Counted from the first letter of the stretch, positions 34,761 to 43,652 are shown. The stretch: 64,000 nucleotides of DNA from Eubacterium_U album (GCF_025336545.1 NZ_JAODBU010000002.1:186001-250000); one strand, 5' to 3'. Program-made: numbers and translations. The notes: generated by a model not told the origin, from the letters alone.

Positions 34761-36020
34761 TTATTGTACTGCCCCTCCGTAAACATAAAATTCCCACATT
34801 GAATATCCGTATTCCAACTTACGTTTAATTCCCTGAAACTTAATGTATCTTGCAGTAGTATTTTTGAAGTTTATTTTCTCAGTTTTTCCCTTGCCGTCTG
34901 ATTTTGAGAAAAATTTTTTATAAGTTTCTCCGTCTTCTGATACTAAAATATCATAATCAGTAGCATATGCTTCTTCCCAGATGATTTTTATTTGGGATAT
35001 ATTGCATATTGTTCCTAAATCAACAATCATCCATGCATCATCACTGAAATTTGAAGACCATCTTGTTCCTTCATTATTGTCAATCGCATATCTTTCATCC
35101 ATGCCGGATTCACTTCCTGATGAAGTTGCCGTAGCTGCTGCTGTTAGCAATACATAATTGTTTGATTTATTTTCAAAAACTTCATCAGTTTTATATGAAG
35201 AATATACTTCTAATTCATATATTGAACATCCATATTCTTCGTATTCTCTTTTTAAGCATTGAATTTTTACATATTTACATTTTGTAGCATGGAATTTTAT
35301 TTTCTCAGTTCCGCCCTCTCCGTCTAATTTAGCATAAACTGTTTTCCATTCATTACCATCTATTGAGGTTTCAATTATGTAGTCTTTTGCGTAGGCAGTT
35401 TCCCAAACAATTTTTATTTTATCAATATTATATTTTTTACCTAAGTCAACCATCATCCACGGATTATCACCTTCCGCTTTATCGGAAGACCATCTCGTAT
35501 TATCGTTTCCATCAACTGCTGCTGAAGCGTTCATAGAATCAACTTCAGAACTTGATTGAGCGGTATTCTTTTTATAAGCAAGATTTTCCGAATTAGATGT
35601 TTCATCTTCTGTTGCAATGTCTACTTTGGTTCTATCATATAGAGGCATCTCTTTTTCATCAAAATACATTGTCTGTCTCACAGTAACAGAGCCAGCTCCA
35701 ATCAAGTAACCGTAAAATACTGTAGTACTTGCATCTATTGTTCCCTTGTCATAATCAATGTTATTAATTTTAATGTCTACGTGAGATATTGAATTCATTC
35801 TGTCACATATTCCCGTAACAAAATATTGTTCAAATTCTTTTTCCGAACCAAATTCATAATACTGCTCACTTTTTAAAGTATCTAGCGTACTTTCCATGGC
35901 TTCTTTGGTTGCCTGCGTCATTTCTTCCTTCTTGGAATCCTTTGTTATTATGGTATATGCTCCTGCTGCAGCAAGCGACAATATTAAAATTGTACAAAAC
36001 GTCGTAATAATACTCCTCAT
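34761..36020 (-). CDS. Membrane-anchored protein with two F5/8 type C (discoidin) domains
   Basis: A 419-residue protein with an N-terminal membrane anchor (residues 5-25), a linker domain of about 100 residues (some similarity to conjugation-type nuclear-transport folds cannot be judged) and two discoidin-like domains at about 145-275 and 290-417. Both show paired motifs: AVDGNDNTRWSS / AIDNNEGTRWSS, WMMVDLGKKY / WMIVDLGTI and ETAYAKDY / EEAYATDY. Such domains bind sugars or lipids, so this is a likely surface-recognition protein. Its P2-type promoter groups it with the pilus and S1 operons. Confidence 0.82.
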   Translation of the reverse strand: MRSIITTFCTILILSLAAAGAYTIITKDSKKEEMTQATKEAMESTLDTLKSEQYYEFGSEKEFEQYFVTGICDRMNSISHVDIKINNIDYDKGTIDASTTVFYGYLIGAGSVTVRQTMYFDEKEMPLYDRTKVDIATEDETSNSENLAYKKNTAQSSSEVDSMNASAAVDGNDNTRWSSDKAEGDNPWMMVDLGKKYNIDKIKIVWETAYAKDYIIETSIDGNEWKTVYAKLDGEGGTEKIKFHATKCKYVKIQCLKREYEEYGCSIYELEVYSSYKTDEVFENKSNNYVLLTAAATATSSGSESGMDERYAIDNNEGTRWSSNFSDDAWMIVDLGTICNISQIKIIWEEAYATDYDILVSEDGETYKKFFSKSDGKGKTEKINFKNTTARYIKFQGIKRKLEYGYSMWEFYVYGGAVQ

Positions 36021-36053
36021 TTTAAATCCTCTTTTCGAATATGATTTTTATAA

Positions 36054-36110
36054 AAGATAGCATATAAAAAACGGCGTTTCAATAGCCCTCAAAGTGGCAT
36101 AAATGTGGCA
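36054..36110 (-). promoter_or_regulatory. P2-family promoter of the discoidin gene
   Basis: Minus-strand TTGAAA (36077-36082), 17-bp spacer, TATCTT (36054-36059). GTGGCA iterons at 36094 and 36105 are 11 bp apart and start 17 bp from the -35. Confidence 0.8.
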
Positions 36111-36524
36111 TTTTAACAAATTGAAAATAAATTTTAAATTTTTTGTTTTTATGTTGAAAAAGTTAGTATCAAGTTGATAATATGTAAGTGTAGTATTTTT
36201 CATACATACAGTATTTTTTTTCATTTAGTTTTAAAGGTGAATCTAAAATAATTGGATGCACCTCCTTTCTTTTAATTTTTAGAAGCCTGATTAACATTCA
36301 GGCTTCTTTTTAATTTTTCATAATTTAATCTGTTTTTACGTTGAAATAAATTATTTGAAAATGATATTATATACATGAAACAAAAAATTTTTCCTCAAAG
36401 TACTTTAAATCAATAAAAAAGCACGCATTTATTGATTAAAAGCAAAAAATACCCTACACGCTTCCATATTTGGAAACCTGCAGGGTATTTTATTTTTGTT
36501 CAATTACTAAATTCTACTGTCTTT
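36111..36524. other. Intergenic stretch with an orphan ribosome site and hairpins
   Basis: No solid gene. A hairpin AGAAGCCTGA / TCAGGCTTCT (36281-36306) is followed on the minus strand by a strong AAAGGAGG (36267-36274) with no proper ATG after it; a 27-31 codon frame with a GTG or ATT start is the only candidate. The remainder is AT-rich. Confidence 0.5.
36448..36493 (-). terminator. Terminator after the HD-domain gene
   Basis: AAAATACCCT / AGGGTATTTT with an internal TTTCCAAATATGGAA hairpin, just after the stop at 36525. Confidence 0.8.
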
Positions 36525-37172
36525 CTATTTCTTTTCTACTTCTAAAATATGGGTAGCCTCCAAATCTGCTTCGTGAAGTGCCAATGTAAGCGGGTGTAAT
36601 TCCATAGATTTTCCAACTTCATTCCACAATTCCTTTGGCTCAGTATAACCCATATGCCATCTGATAGCATATAATTCTTCATCTTCAAGTTTAATGTATT
36701 TTAAGATTCTGAATACTGATTTTTCGCCATGTCCCAGAGGTTCTTTATTATCTACAGTATAGTATGGTGCTTTTACCCACACATACTCGCCGTCTTTGTC
36801 TGTCAATGTTTTCTGATTGTTCTTCTTTGCTTCTTCAATATCTGCTTTTTCATAAGATTTTGAATTTTTATAGTCTATGGCATAAAAATCAATCTTACAT
36901 AAATCGTGACATATCGCTGAAATTGCAAGATTTTCAGGCTTAATCTGTAATTTTTCAAATAAGCTCTTCCACATAGGATTTTCGTACTTAGCTGCAAGGC
37001 ACTTGTAAACATTAATTGAATGTTCAGCGAGTCCTCCTTCATGCGAACCATGAAATTTTGTAGATGCAGGCGCAGTGTAAAAATCACTTGTTTCAAGGTA
37101 TTTGATTAATTCTTCAATTCCTTCTCTCTTTGTTCCTCTAAGTATCTTTTCGATTGCTGTTTTAATATCCAT
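36525..37172 (-). CDS. HD-domain phosphohydrolase (YhaM-like)
   Basis: A 215-residue HD-superfamily metal-dependent hydrolase. Motifs run in the order seen in YhaM-type 3'-5' exoribonuclease HD domains: GSHEGGLAEHS, AICHDLCKID (the HD pair), LGHGEKSV, RWHMGYTEP and LTLALHEADLEATH. The usual N-terminal OB domain is absent, so the substrate may be a nucleotide or small RNA. I chose the ATG at 37172 since AAGAAAGGA is 8 bases upstream; the ATG at 37181 is too close. It is driven by a P1-type promoter. Confidence 0.82.
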   Translation of the reverse strand: MDIKTAIEKILRGTKREGIEELIKYLETSDFYTAPASTKFHGSHEGGLAEHSINVYKCLAAKYENPMWKSLFEKLQIKPENLAISAICHDLCKIDFYAIDYKNSKSYEKADIEEAKKNNQKTLTDKDGEYVWVKAPYYTVDNKEPLGHGEKSVFRILKYIKLEDEELYAIRWHMGYTEPKELWNEVGKSMELHPLTLALHEADLEATHILEVEKK

Positions 37173-37203
37173 TTGTATCATCCTTTCTTTATTTTATATA
37201 AAT

Positions 37204-37296
37204 AAAAAAAGACTGACATCTGCCAAAAGAACTTCTTCGTGCTTTAGCATATATCAATCTTTAGTTTAAATATATATGATATTTTATTTTTGTCAA
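37204..37296 (-). promoter_or_regulatory. P1-family promoter and leader of the HD gene
   Basis: Minus-strand TTGACA (37291-37296), 16-bp spacer, TATATT (37269-37274). About +1 begins AAGATTGATAT, which pairs with ATGTCAGTCTT (37209-37219), followed by a T run: an intrinsic-terminator shape. An ATGC...GCAC box lies in the loop. Confidence 0.85.
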
Positions 37297-37297
37297 T

Positions 37298-37327
37298 AAA
37301 AAAAGGTTAGCATATAGCCAACCTTTT
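37298..37327 (-). terminator. Terminator after the small gene at 37336
   Basis: AAAAAGGTTGGCTAT / ATGCTAACCTTTTTTT directly after the stop. Confidence 0.85.
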
Positions 37328-37335
37328 TCTTCTTT

Positions 37336-37722
37336 CTATACTTCTTCTGTAAAAATATCAAACAAGGCACTTAAAATTTTTAATGCATAATCACCATTTT
37401 CATAGCTTATACTATTTGCCTCGTTTAATACTTTTTCAAATTTACTTTCTTTTTCTTTTTCATTCCCCTGTAATTCACATACATAGAAATTTTCATATTT
37501 TTTATAGAACTCAACACATTTTTTTAGCACTTCCATTACCTTACTTGTGTCATTATCTCCAAAATCATGTACGGCGATAAAAAAGTTGTTTAGCTGTTTA
37601 TCGTCTTTTACTTTATCTTTTACATGATTATGTAAGTCAAAATTACCATTAGTAACTAATGCAGCACTATTAAATATCAGTCCTATCATTTTCTTGTTGT
37701 ATGATTTCTTTTCTTCTGTCAT
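37336..37722 (-). CDS. Hypothetical protein
   Basis: A 128-residue soluble, helical protein with no recognised family. I chose the ATG at 37722 (MTEEKKSY) after TGGAGATG; this puts the start 9 bp from the preceding gene's stop. It is the last gene of an operon that includes two large zinc-ribbon proteins and is ended by the hairpin at 37298-37327. Confidence 0.7.
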   Translation of the reverse strand: MTEEKKSYNKKMIGLIFNSAALVTNGNFDLHNHVKDKVKDDKQLNNFFIAVHDFGDNDTSKVMEVLKKCVEFYKKYENFYVCELQGNEKEKESKFEKVLNEANSISYENGDYALKILSALFDIFTEEV

Positions 37723-37730
37723 AAATAAAA

Positions 37731-39203
37731 TCATCTCCATTCATATTCAGCAATTACCTTTTTATCGAAGATAATATATGCTTTATTTTGAGTTGCTGAA
37801 ATGTTTAATGTAATAATACCTCTCTTTATGAAACGATATATCTGTGTACATATGGTTGCTTTATCGCATACGTCTAAAAACACTTCTGCGTTATCAATTG
37901 GATATGACAAATCATCCTCTGTCATAAAGGGTTCATTATCAACATTTGCAAATGTTTCGTCATAAGAACGGTAACTACCTTCAAAATAAGAATAACCATT
38001 ATCTTTTCCGTTTGCTGAATCCTTACCTTTTTGATACTGAGAACGTGTCTTTTTGTTAAAATCAACAACACTCCTAATGTCTAAAAAGCATCTTTTAGTC
38101 CATTCATCATATGTAAGTTCGTATTCTCCATTAATCGCATTAGAAAGCAATTTTTCAATGTCATACGGAGTATTAGCAGCTTTTATTATGAACCATTTGC
38201 AAAGAATTTCGCTTGTTAGTGAACTGTTTCTGGCTCTAATTTTATTAATTTTCTTGAATAATTTGTCTCCAATTATCTTAGTCAACAACATGTCCGTTCT
38301 ATTTATATTGTCTGTATTGCTGATTTTGTTATTTTTACAATACAGTCTATAATTTCTTAATTCTTTAATGTCTTCTGAAAAATTTAAAAACTGCAAAGGT
38401 GTCTGTAGAATTTCGTCTGCCGCATTGTTATCATCTAATTTTTTAGATAGCTGAAGATTGACTTCACTAACAATGCTTTTTATTTCCTTGTTTACCCATG
38501 TTGAATTTGTTTTCAAAAGCAAAGGAATTAATTCATCCAAAACAATGCTGATAAATTTATACAATTCCCTGTATTTAAAAGCATATTTTATTCTTTCTAT
38601 TTTCTCAGTTTTTATAAGGCTGTAGCAGACCAATTTTACATAATCAATTGATACATTATCCTTTGAATTATATGAACAAGCAAAATCGTTGATATAATCA
38701 CTTATGTCAATTTTTGATTCAATTTGCTTTCTTAAAGTTCTATAGTCTGTCAAATCAGTAATATCGCACCATCGTATAAAATCTACTTTTTCAATATTGC
38801 AAGAATTTACCATGTTGAATATATCTGCTTTATCAAAAGATATACTATCAGCAAAATCGTTTTCCATAGTTACCAAAATTCTATATAAATTATTGTCTTC
38901 CTCATTATAAATCATCTTTGATACGCAATATGAAAAAGTTGATTTTTTTGAAATGATTTTTCCGCATTCCTTACATTCTACATAATTAAAATTTGAGCTG
39001 TATGTTGATGTAGTTTTATTGATGAATCTACTATCATTTTCCTCATCATATTCTATGATTTCATCACAACCATTACAATATGCAAAATCGAGATGATAAT
39101 TATTCATATAAGACAAATGAAAATAAGAATTTCCTTTTTCCAAAGCAATCATTTGCTGCCTTAATTCTTCTTTCATCTCTTCTATAACATTTGTTAAATC
39201 CAA
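37731..39203 (-). CDS. Large zinc-ribbon protein, function unknown (second of pair)
   Basis: A 490-residue protein with an N-terminal zinc-ribbon pattern (YCNGCDEII ... ECKECGKII, residues about 38-83), then a long helical region. It starts at a TTG (39203) overlapping the last codons of the preceding gene, with AAGGAAGGAGCG upstream. The preceding gene encodes another protein of similar size and layout; the pair resembles PcfJ-like conjugation-module proteins in size and zinc motif, but I cannot confirm the family. Confidence 0.65.
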   Translation of the reverse strand: MDLTNVIEEMKEELRQQMIALEKGNSYFHLSYMNNYHLDFAYCNGCDEIIEYDEENDSRFINKTTSTYSSNFNYVECKECGKIISKKSTFSYCVSKMIYNEEDNNLYRILVTMENDFADSISFDKADIFNMVNSCNIEKVDFIRWCDITDLTDYRTLRKQIESKIDISDYINDFACSYNSKDNVSIDYVKLVCYSLIKTEKIERIKYAFKYRELYKFISIVLDELIPLLLKTNSTWVNKEIKSIVSEVNLQLSKKLDDNNAADEILQTPLQFLNFSEDIKELRNYRLYCKNNKISNTDNINRTDMLLTKIIGDKLFKKINKIRARNSSLTSEILCKWFIIKAANTPYDIEKLLSNAINGEYELTYDEWTKRCFLDIRSVVDFNKKTRSQYQKGKDSANGKDNGYSYFEGSYRSYDETFANVDNEPFMTEDDLSYPIDNAEVFLDVCDKATICTQIYRFIKRGIITLNISATQNKAYIIFDKKVIAEYEWR

Positions 39204-40687
39204 TCTTCGTTCGCTCCTTCCTTTAAAATTATTCCATCTTTAGTTTTTATGACCATTTCTCCAACATCATTTTTATATACGCTCAAAATCCCTTCTTTTG
39301 TTAGAAATTCCAAATTACTTATATTAACAGCTTCTTTTTGACACTCAGCATAAAGTTGTTCTTCCGTATAGTCGTGAATGTTAAACATCATATTTGTTTT
39401 CTGATTGTAATATGAATACCAAGAATAAAAGCCATTTTTATATATGTTATTTTGATTTATATAATACAAATCTTCAATTTTAACATTACCTTCATTCATT
39501 AACTTAAAACCTAATTCCATAATATTTAAAATATTACTTGGCAATAAGCGTGACTTTAAGCACCAATATAAAAATAACTTAACCGTTTTTTCTTTTTCTA
39601 CAGGTGAATATTTCATAATGTTCTTTGCCTTATTATTAAAAGACTCCTGAAATGAAGTTTTTTTATTTGTAATAATCTTTACATATTCAGCAAGACTTCC
39701 TTCATATTCACTTTTATTCTGGATTCCATCTTTAACTGCTTTGGTCCAATATACAACGTCATCTATATTATTACATTTTTCTACAAGTTCTTTTGGAATC
39801 TTCAAAAACTCATCATATGTCTTTGCTTTAGAATTTGTTACATTCATCAGAGGTTTTATGTATTTACTGTAACTGTCTAATTTGCTGATGCTTTCAAAAA
39901 GTTTAAAGAAAATATTTTTAAACACAGCTTCCTTTTTGAATAATTCTGCAAAAAAAGGACGCTCCTTGAAAAGTAAATAAAGCATTGTTTTTATTATACT
40001 AATTACTTCCAATTCATCTTCTATTTCTAAACAGTGATAAGATAAATCCATATCCATGTTGTTCTTTTTTAAATATTCTTTTACAAGTTCTTCTATGTCA
40101 TTTCCAAAATCTTCACAATGGTGAAAATCCAAATAGTATTGAAGTAATAATAATTCCGGTATGAACTTATATTTTCCCATTTCATGGCATCCGTAGACAT
40201 CATTATTACTTTGAGAAGGGAAAAAATCTGCAAGAACCAAACTGTCTATTCCTTTAATTGTCTTCTTTTCAGTAATTTCAAAAGGTTTGCCCTGCATTTC
40301 GATAATTGCTGCCGTATTTGAATCCTTGTCGTAACCTATTGTCTTGTATAGATATACTGAATTATTAAATGAACTAAAATATCTTCGTTCGTTAGCAAGT
40401 TTATTTCCACAAACAGGACATTGAATAGGAGTCGAACTGTAATAACTGTAATAATCATCATCTTGTTTAAAAGATTTTGTATCTTCCTTCTCAAAATATT
40501 TAATTGTATTACACTTACTACAACACATTACTGCTCTTTTTTCATATAACTGTCTATTTCTTCCTTCAAAACAAATATAATCATTATTTGTATCTCTTTC
40601 GGCTGTTTTTAAATTTATACTTTTATTTATCAGTCTCTTAGCCTGATGATATAAATTTTCTCCAATATTTTTGTCATATTTAGCCAT
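39194..40687 (-). CDS. Large zinc-ribbon protein, function unknown (first of pair)
   Basis: A 497-residue protein with a zinc ribbon (MCCSKCNTIKYF ... IQCPVCGNKL, about residues 53-100) and a helical C-terminal part. The layout parallels the next gene, which it overlaps, suggesting an old duplication. A hairpin with T run immediately before its ribosome site (AAGAAAGGAG) could attenuate it. Confidence 0.65.
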   Translation of the reverse strand: MAKYDKNIGENLYHQAKRLINKSINLKTAERDTNNDYICFEGRNRQLYEKRAVMCCSKCNTIKYFEKEDTKSFKQDDDYYSYYSSTPIQCPVCGNKLANERRYFSSFNNSVYLYKTIGYDKDSNTAAIIEMQGKPFEITEKKTIKGIDSLVLADFFPSQSNNDVYGCHEMGKYKFIPELLLLQYYLDFHHCEDFGNDIEELVKEYLKKNNMDMDLSYHCLEIEDELEVISIIKTMLYLLFKERPFFAELFKKEAVFKNIFFKLFESISKLDSYSKYIKPLMNVTNSKAKTYDEFLKIPKELVEKCNNIDDVVYWTKAVKDGIQNKSEYEGSLAEYVKIITNKKTSFQESFNNKAKNIMKYSPVEKEKTVKLFLYWCLKSRLLPSNILNIMELGFKLMNEGNVKIEDLYYINQNNIYKNGFYSWYSYYNQKTNMMFNIHDYTEEQLYAECQKEAVNISNLEFLTKEGILSVYKNDVGEMVIKTKDGIILKEGANEDWI

Positions 40688-40710
40688 TCTGTTCTCCTTT
40701 CTTAATAAAA

Positions 40711-40731
40711 AAGAGGGGAAAATCCCCTCTA
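40711..40731 (-). terminator. Hairpin between the small gene and the zinc-ribbon pair
   Basis: AGAGGGGATTTTCCCCTCT plus six T, overlapping the stop codon of the gene at 40729 and ending 8 bases before AAGAAAGGAG. Confidence 0.8.
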
Positions 40732-40905
40732 TTTTGTGCTGTATATCGAGTTCTTAGTCTCGATAATAACAACTCCACCATGCTTGCAATAATTAATCAC
40801 AGGGGAAGTAAGTAACCACTCTCCACAGCACAAAACTTTTGCATTTTTTCCTATTTCAAGTGTGCTTAAGTCAACTCCTGTTATTTTCTTTCTTACTTTA
40901 TTCAT
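40729..40905 (-). CDS. Small hypothetical protein
   Basis: A 58-residue protein (MNKVRKKITGVDLSTLEIG...). I chose the ATG at 40905 after AAAGG; the longer frame begins within the preceding gene. Its stop lies inside a terminator stem. No family recognised. Confidence 0.6.
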   Translation of the reverse strand: MNKVRKKITGVDLSTLEIGKNAKVLCCGEWLLTSPVINYCKHGGVVIIETKNSIYSTK

Positions 40906-40906
40906 T

Positions 40907-42052
40907 TTAGTCAACCTTTCGCATATAATCATAATCCTTAAAATTCATAAGAATGCATCTTGCAATTTTTTCCTGATAATCAAGAAGTGTACGCTCTGAC
41001 ATTCTCTTGTTTGATTCAGTTTTTAAAATATCTACGATATGATTAAGACCAATAGTATACACCATTAAGGCGTTAGCCTTTTTACTACCAAAAATCTCGT
41101 AGTAATGCTCCGCTGCTTTTCTTGCTGCTTTTAATGGAAGTTCAACTTTTTTAGCCATATTGATAATACAATCTTCCGGATAATTAATCTCAATGTCCTT
41201 TAGTTTTTCAATATCTTCAAATGCTGCTTTGAATCCTGAAAAAGCCATGTTCATATTTGATTTAAAATCCATAACGCTTGCCTTGCCTTTATGATTTAAT
41301 TTTATTGCTCCATTTAAAGCCAATGATGTGTTTTTTGCCTGAATCATATAGTTTACATTAGCTCCACATACGGCAACATCTGAAGTCTGAAATACCAAAC
41401 AAGTCTTAATATCTTTCTCATCTATTTCCAAATCCATACTCTTAAAGAGTTTTGCATAATGTTCGCAAATTTCTTTGTCGTGTATGTCCCAGATAGCCGA
41501 ACAAATGTAATGTGACCAAGAACCTCTGACGAAAGTACAGTTATCTTTATATGAAGATATTTCCTGTCTTGCCGCTCTCAAAAGATTTGGAACAGCTAAC
41601 TCGGCATAGTCATGTTCATCACCACTATGAACAGCCCTGATTTTTCCTGTATCAATTCTTATTTTTGAATCACCTTTTCGTGTTTGTACACAGTAATTCA
41701 ATATTTCAGCCAATTCCTTCTTGCTAACCTTGCTAAGAGCTGGACCGCTTATGCCTGCTCTCGGAAACAAAGTTGACAATGTAGATAATCCTACGCAGTA
41801 CTGAGTACCGATAAGATTTAATACCAATCCGGTGTTTTTATCTGTATCTTGTAATAATTTTGCATCTTCAAAATCGTCACAAACATCTGTTGTAGCCTCA
41901 GCCATAATACTGTTAGTTGGTATAACTATCCATTCTGCATTTTTTTCAACTGCATTTGCAAATTCTGATAATTCCTCAAATGAGTCAAACTTCTTTTCAT
42001 AATCGTCTTTCATTGCTTCTTGAAGCAAAATCTGTAAGTTACTATTTTCCAT
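40907..42052 (-). CDS. Hypothetical protein of the DNA-processing module
   Basis: A 381-residue soluble protein. Motifs such as KIRAVHSGDEHDYAEL and LEIDEKDIKTCLVFQTSDVAVCGANV suggest a phage/plasmid-type DUF932-like family, but I am not sure. The ATG at 42052 has GAAAGGAGAC. It is the first gene of an operon behind a P1-type promoter and the gene nearest the 3' end of the CRISPR array. Confidence 0.7.
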   Translation of the reverse strand: MENSNLQILLQEAMKDDYEKKFDSFEELSEFANAVEKNAEWIVIPTNSIMAEATTDVCDDFEDAKLLQDTDKNTGLVLNLIGTQYCVGLSTLSTLFPRAGISGPALSKVSKKELAEILNYCVQTRKGDSKIRIDTGKIRAVHSGDEHDYAELAVPNLLRAARQEISSYKDNCTFVRGSWSHYICSAIWDIHDKEICEHYAKLFKSMDLEIDEKDIKTCLVFQTSDVAVCGANVNYMIQAKNTSLALNGAIKLNHKGKASVMDFKSNMNMAFSGFKAAFEDIEKLKDIEINYPEDCIINMAKKVELPLKAARKAAEHYYEIFGSKKANALMVYTIGLNHIVDILKTESNKRMSERTLLDYQEKIARCILMNFKDYDYMRKVD

Positions 42053-42079
42053 AGTATGTCTCCTTTCTTTTATAAACGC

Positions 42080-42219
42080 AAAAAGAGACACCTAATGGTA
42101 TCTCTTTTTACTAATGATATGGGGGTATGTAAAATAAAGACTGATGTCTCTTATCATTAAGTGCTTTAAGCATTCATCAATCTTTGTATAAAATATATAT
42201 TATAATTTAGTTTTGTCAA
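42080..42219 (-). promoter_or_regulatory. P1-family promoter, leader and leader terminator (42052 operon)
   Basis: Minus-strand TTGACA (42214-42219), 16-bp spacer, TATATT (42192-42197). AAGATTGATG (42175-42184) pairs with CATCAGTCTT (42137-42146). A second hairpin GAGATACC / GGTGTCTC plus TTTTT (42080-42109) lies just before the ribosome site. Confidence 0.85.
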
Positions 42220-42243
42220 TAATTAATTTAGATTTTTAATGCA

Positions 42244-42286
42244 AAAAAACCACCTTCAGTACAAATGTACTTATGGTGGTTTTTTA
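42244..42286 (-). terminator. Terminator at the 3' end of the CRISPR array transcript
   Basis: AAAAAACCACC / GGTGGTTTTTT stem of 11 bp with an AT-rich loop, about 60 bases beyond the last repeat in the direction of transcription. It separates the array from the P1 promoter of the next operon. Confidence 0.85.
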
Positions 42287-42346
42287 CTGAATTGTTATTA
42301 TGATTTGTTAATTGTCTAATTAATAATCTACATTTACAATTATAAA

Positions 42347-43556
42347 GCCTACTAAAGTAGATATTTATTTTTTTCTTAAACGTTCAAAATCGTTATAAAA
42401 TGGCTCCGTCTACAACAGTAGATATTTATTCTTTTCTTAAACACTAATCAGCAAATTAAAAGACGACGAGTCTACAAAAGTAGATATTCTTTCTTTACTT
42501 AAACCTTTTATTAATCATATTTTTAATTTTAATGTCTACAAAAGTAGATATTTTTTCTTTACTTAAACTCCCCTTCGATTGTTTTCGTTATGTAAATCTA
42601 CAACAGTAGATATTTATTTTTTTCTTAAACTTTTATATATATAAACAATAACCAAAGTCTACAACAGTAGATATTTATTTTTTTCTTAAACATAAAAGTT
42701 TTAGACATTACCGATGATGTCTACAACAGTAGATATTTATTTTTTTCTTAAACTAATGACGGACCTTAATATTTCTAAAGTCTACAACAGTAGATATTTA
42801 TTTTTTTCTTAAACTGCAAGAATGGGAGATTTACATATCGTGTCTACAAAAGTAGATATTTATTTTTTTCTTAAACTTTATATGAACGATATATACGCAA
42901 AGTGTCTACAAAAGTAGATATTTATTTTTTATTTAAACTTAACTATTATGGTTCTGTTAGTTGGTCTACAAAAGTAGATATTTATTTTTTTTCTTAAACT
43001 GAAAAATAAAACAATATGTTGTATAAGTCTACAACAGTAGATATTTATTTTTTTTCTTAAACTAATGACGGACCTTAATATTTCTAAAGTCTACAACAGT
43101 AGATATTTATTTTTTTCTTAAACAATCCCAACAGAGCTACACGCAAAGCTGTCTACAAAAGTAGATATTCTTTCTTTACTTAAACCATTTTATACCAATT
43201 AACGAAAATAGTGTCTACAAAAGTAGATATTTATTTTTTTCTTAAACTAAGTTGTAACTATGGATACGGTTAGGTCTACGACAGTAGATATTTATTTTTT
43301 ATTTAAACTTAACTATTATGGTTCTGTTAGTTGGTCTACAATAGTAGATATTCATTTTTTTCTTAAACAATACACATTTTCCAGTTTCCTGTTTCAGTCT
43401 ACAACAGTAGATATTTATTCTTTTCTTAAACATTTAATGGCTCATTGGAATTAATAGGGTCTACAACAGTAGATATTTATTTTTTTCTTAAACGAACTAA
43501 TCAGCAAATTAAAAGACGAAGTCTACAAAAGTAGATATTTGTTTTAATATTTACAC
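42347..43556 (-). CRISPR. Type V-A-like CRISPR array, 20 repeats and 19 spacers
   Basis: Repeats of 35-36 bp read on the minus strand as GTTTAAGAAAAAAAT, then AAATATCTACTGTTGTAGAC. The 3' half has the Cas12a crRNA hairpin (UCUAC-loop-GUAGA). Spacers are 25-29 nt. The stem is kept in every repeat (a GU pair in one) while the loop varies (TGTT, TTTT, TGTC, TATT) and the A/T tract drifts. The leader-proximal repeat (43521-43556) has a diverged 5' part and the distal one (42347-42381) is also altered. Spacers 7 and 12 are identical, as are 10 and 16; spacers 2 and 19 overlap by 24 nt. No cas1, cas2 or cas4 was seen in the window. Confidence 0.97.
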
Positions 43557-43584
43557 CCTTTCAAGGATTTCAATTTCATTTTGT

Positions 43585-43613
43585 ATTATACAATATTACA
43601 TAGTTTTTGTCAC
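43585..43613 (-). promoter_or_regulatory. CRISPR leader promoter
   Basis: Minus-strand GTGACA (43608-43613), 17-bp spacer, TATAAT (43585-43590), with a start site near 43578, about 22 bases before the first repeat. It matches the housekeeping consensus rather than the P1-P3 families. Confidence 0.8.
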
Positions 43614-43621
43614 CATATTTT

Positions 43622-43652
43622 AAATCAGGCAAGAAAATCCTTGCCTGATTTA
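43622..43652 (-). terminator. Hairpin between the CRISPR leader and the zinc-motif gene
   Basis: AAATCAGGCAAG / CTTGCCTGATTT, 12 bp. T runs are short, so it may act as a weak terminator of the gene at 43657 and insulate the leader. Confidence 0.7.

Noticed and set aside
43260..43454. An open frame of 64 codons across several CRISPR repeats that gives a repetitive peptide
   Set aside because: It is produced by the in-frame repeats of the array, has no ribosome site and reads against the array transcript.
42382..43520. Many spacers contain ATG followed by plausible codons, suggesting targeting of gene starts
   Set aside because: In 25-29-nt AT-rich spacers an ATG is expected often by chance; the count is only slightly above my rough expectation. 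A database search is needed.
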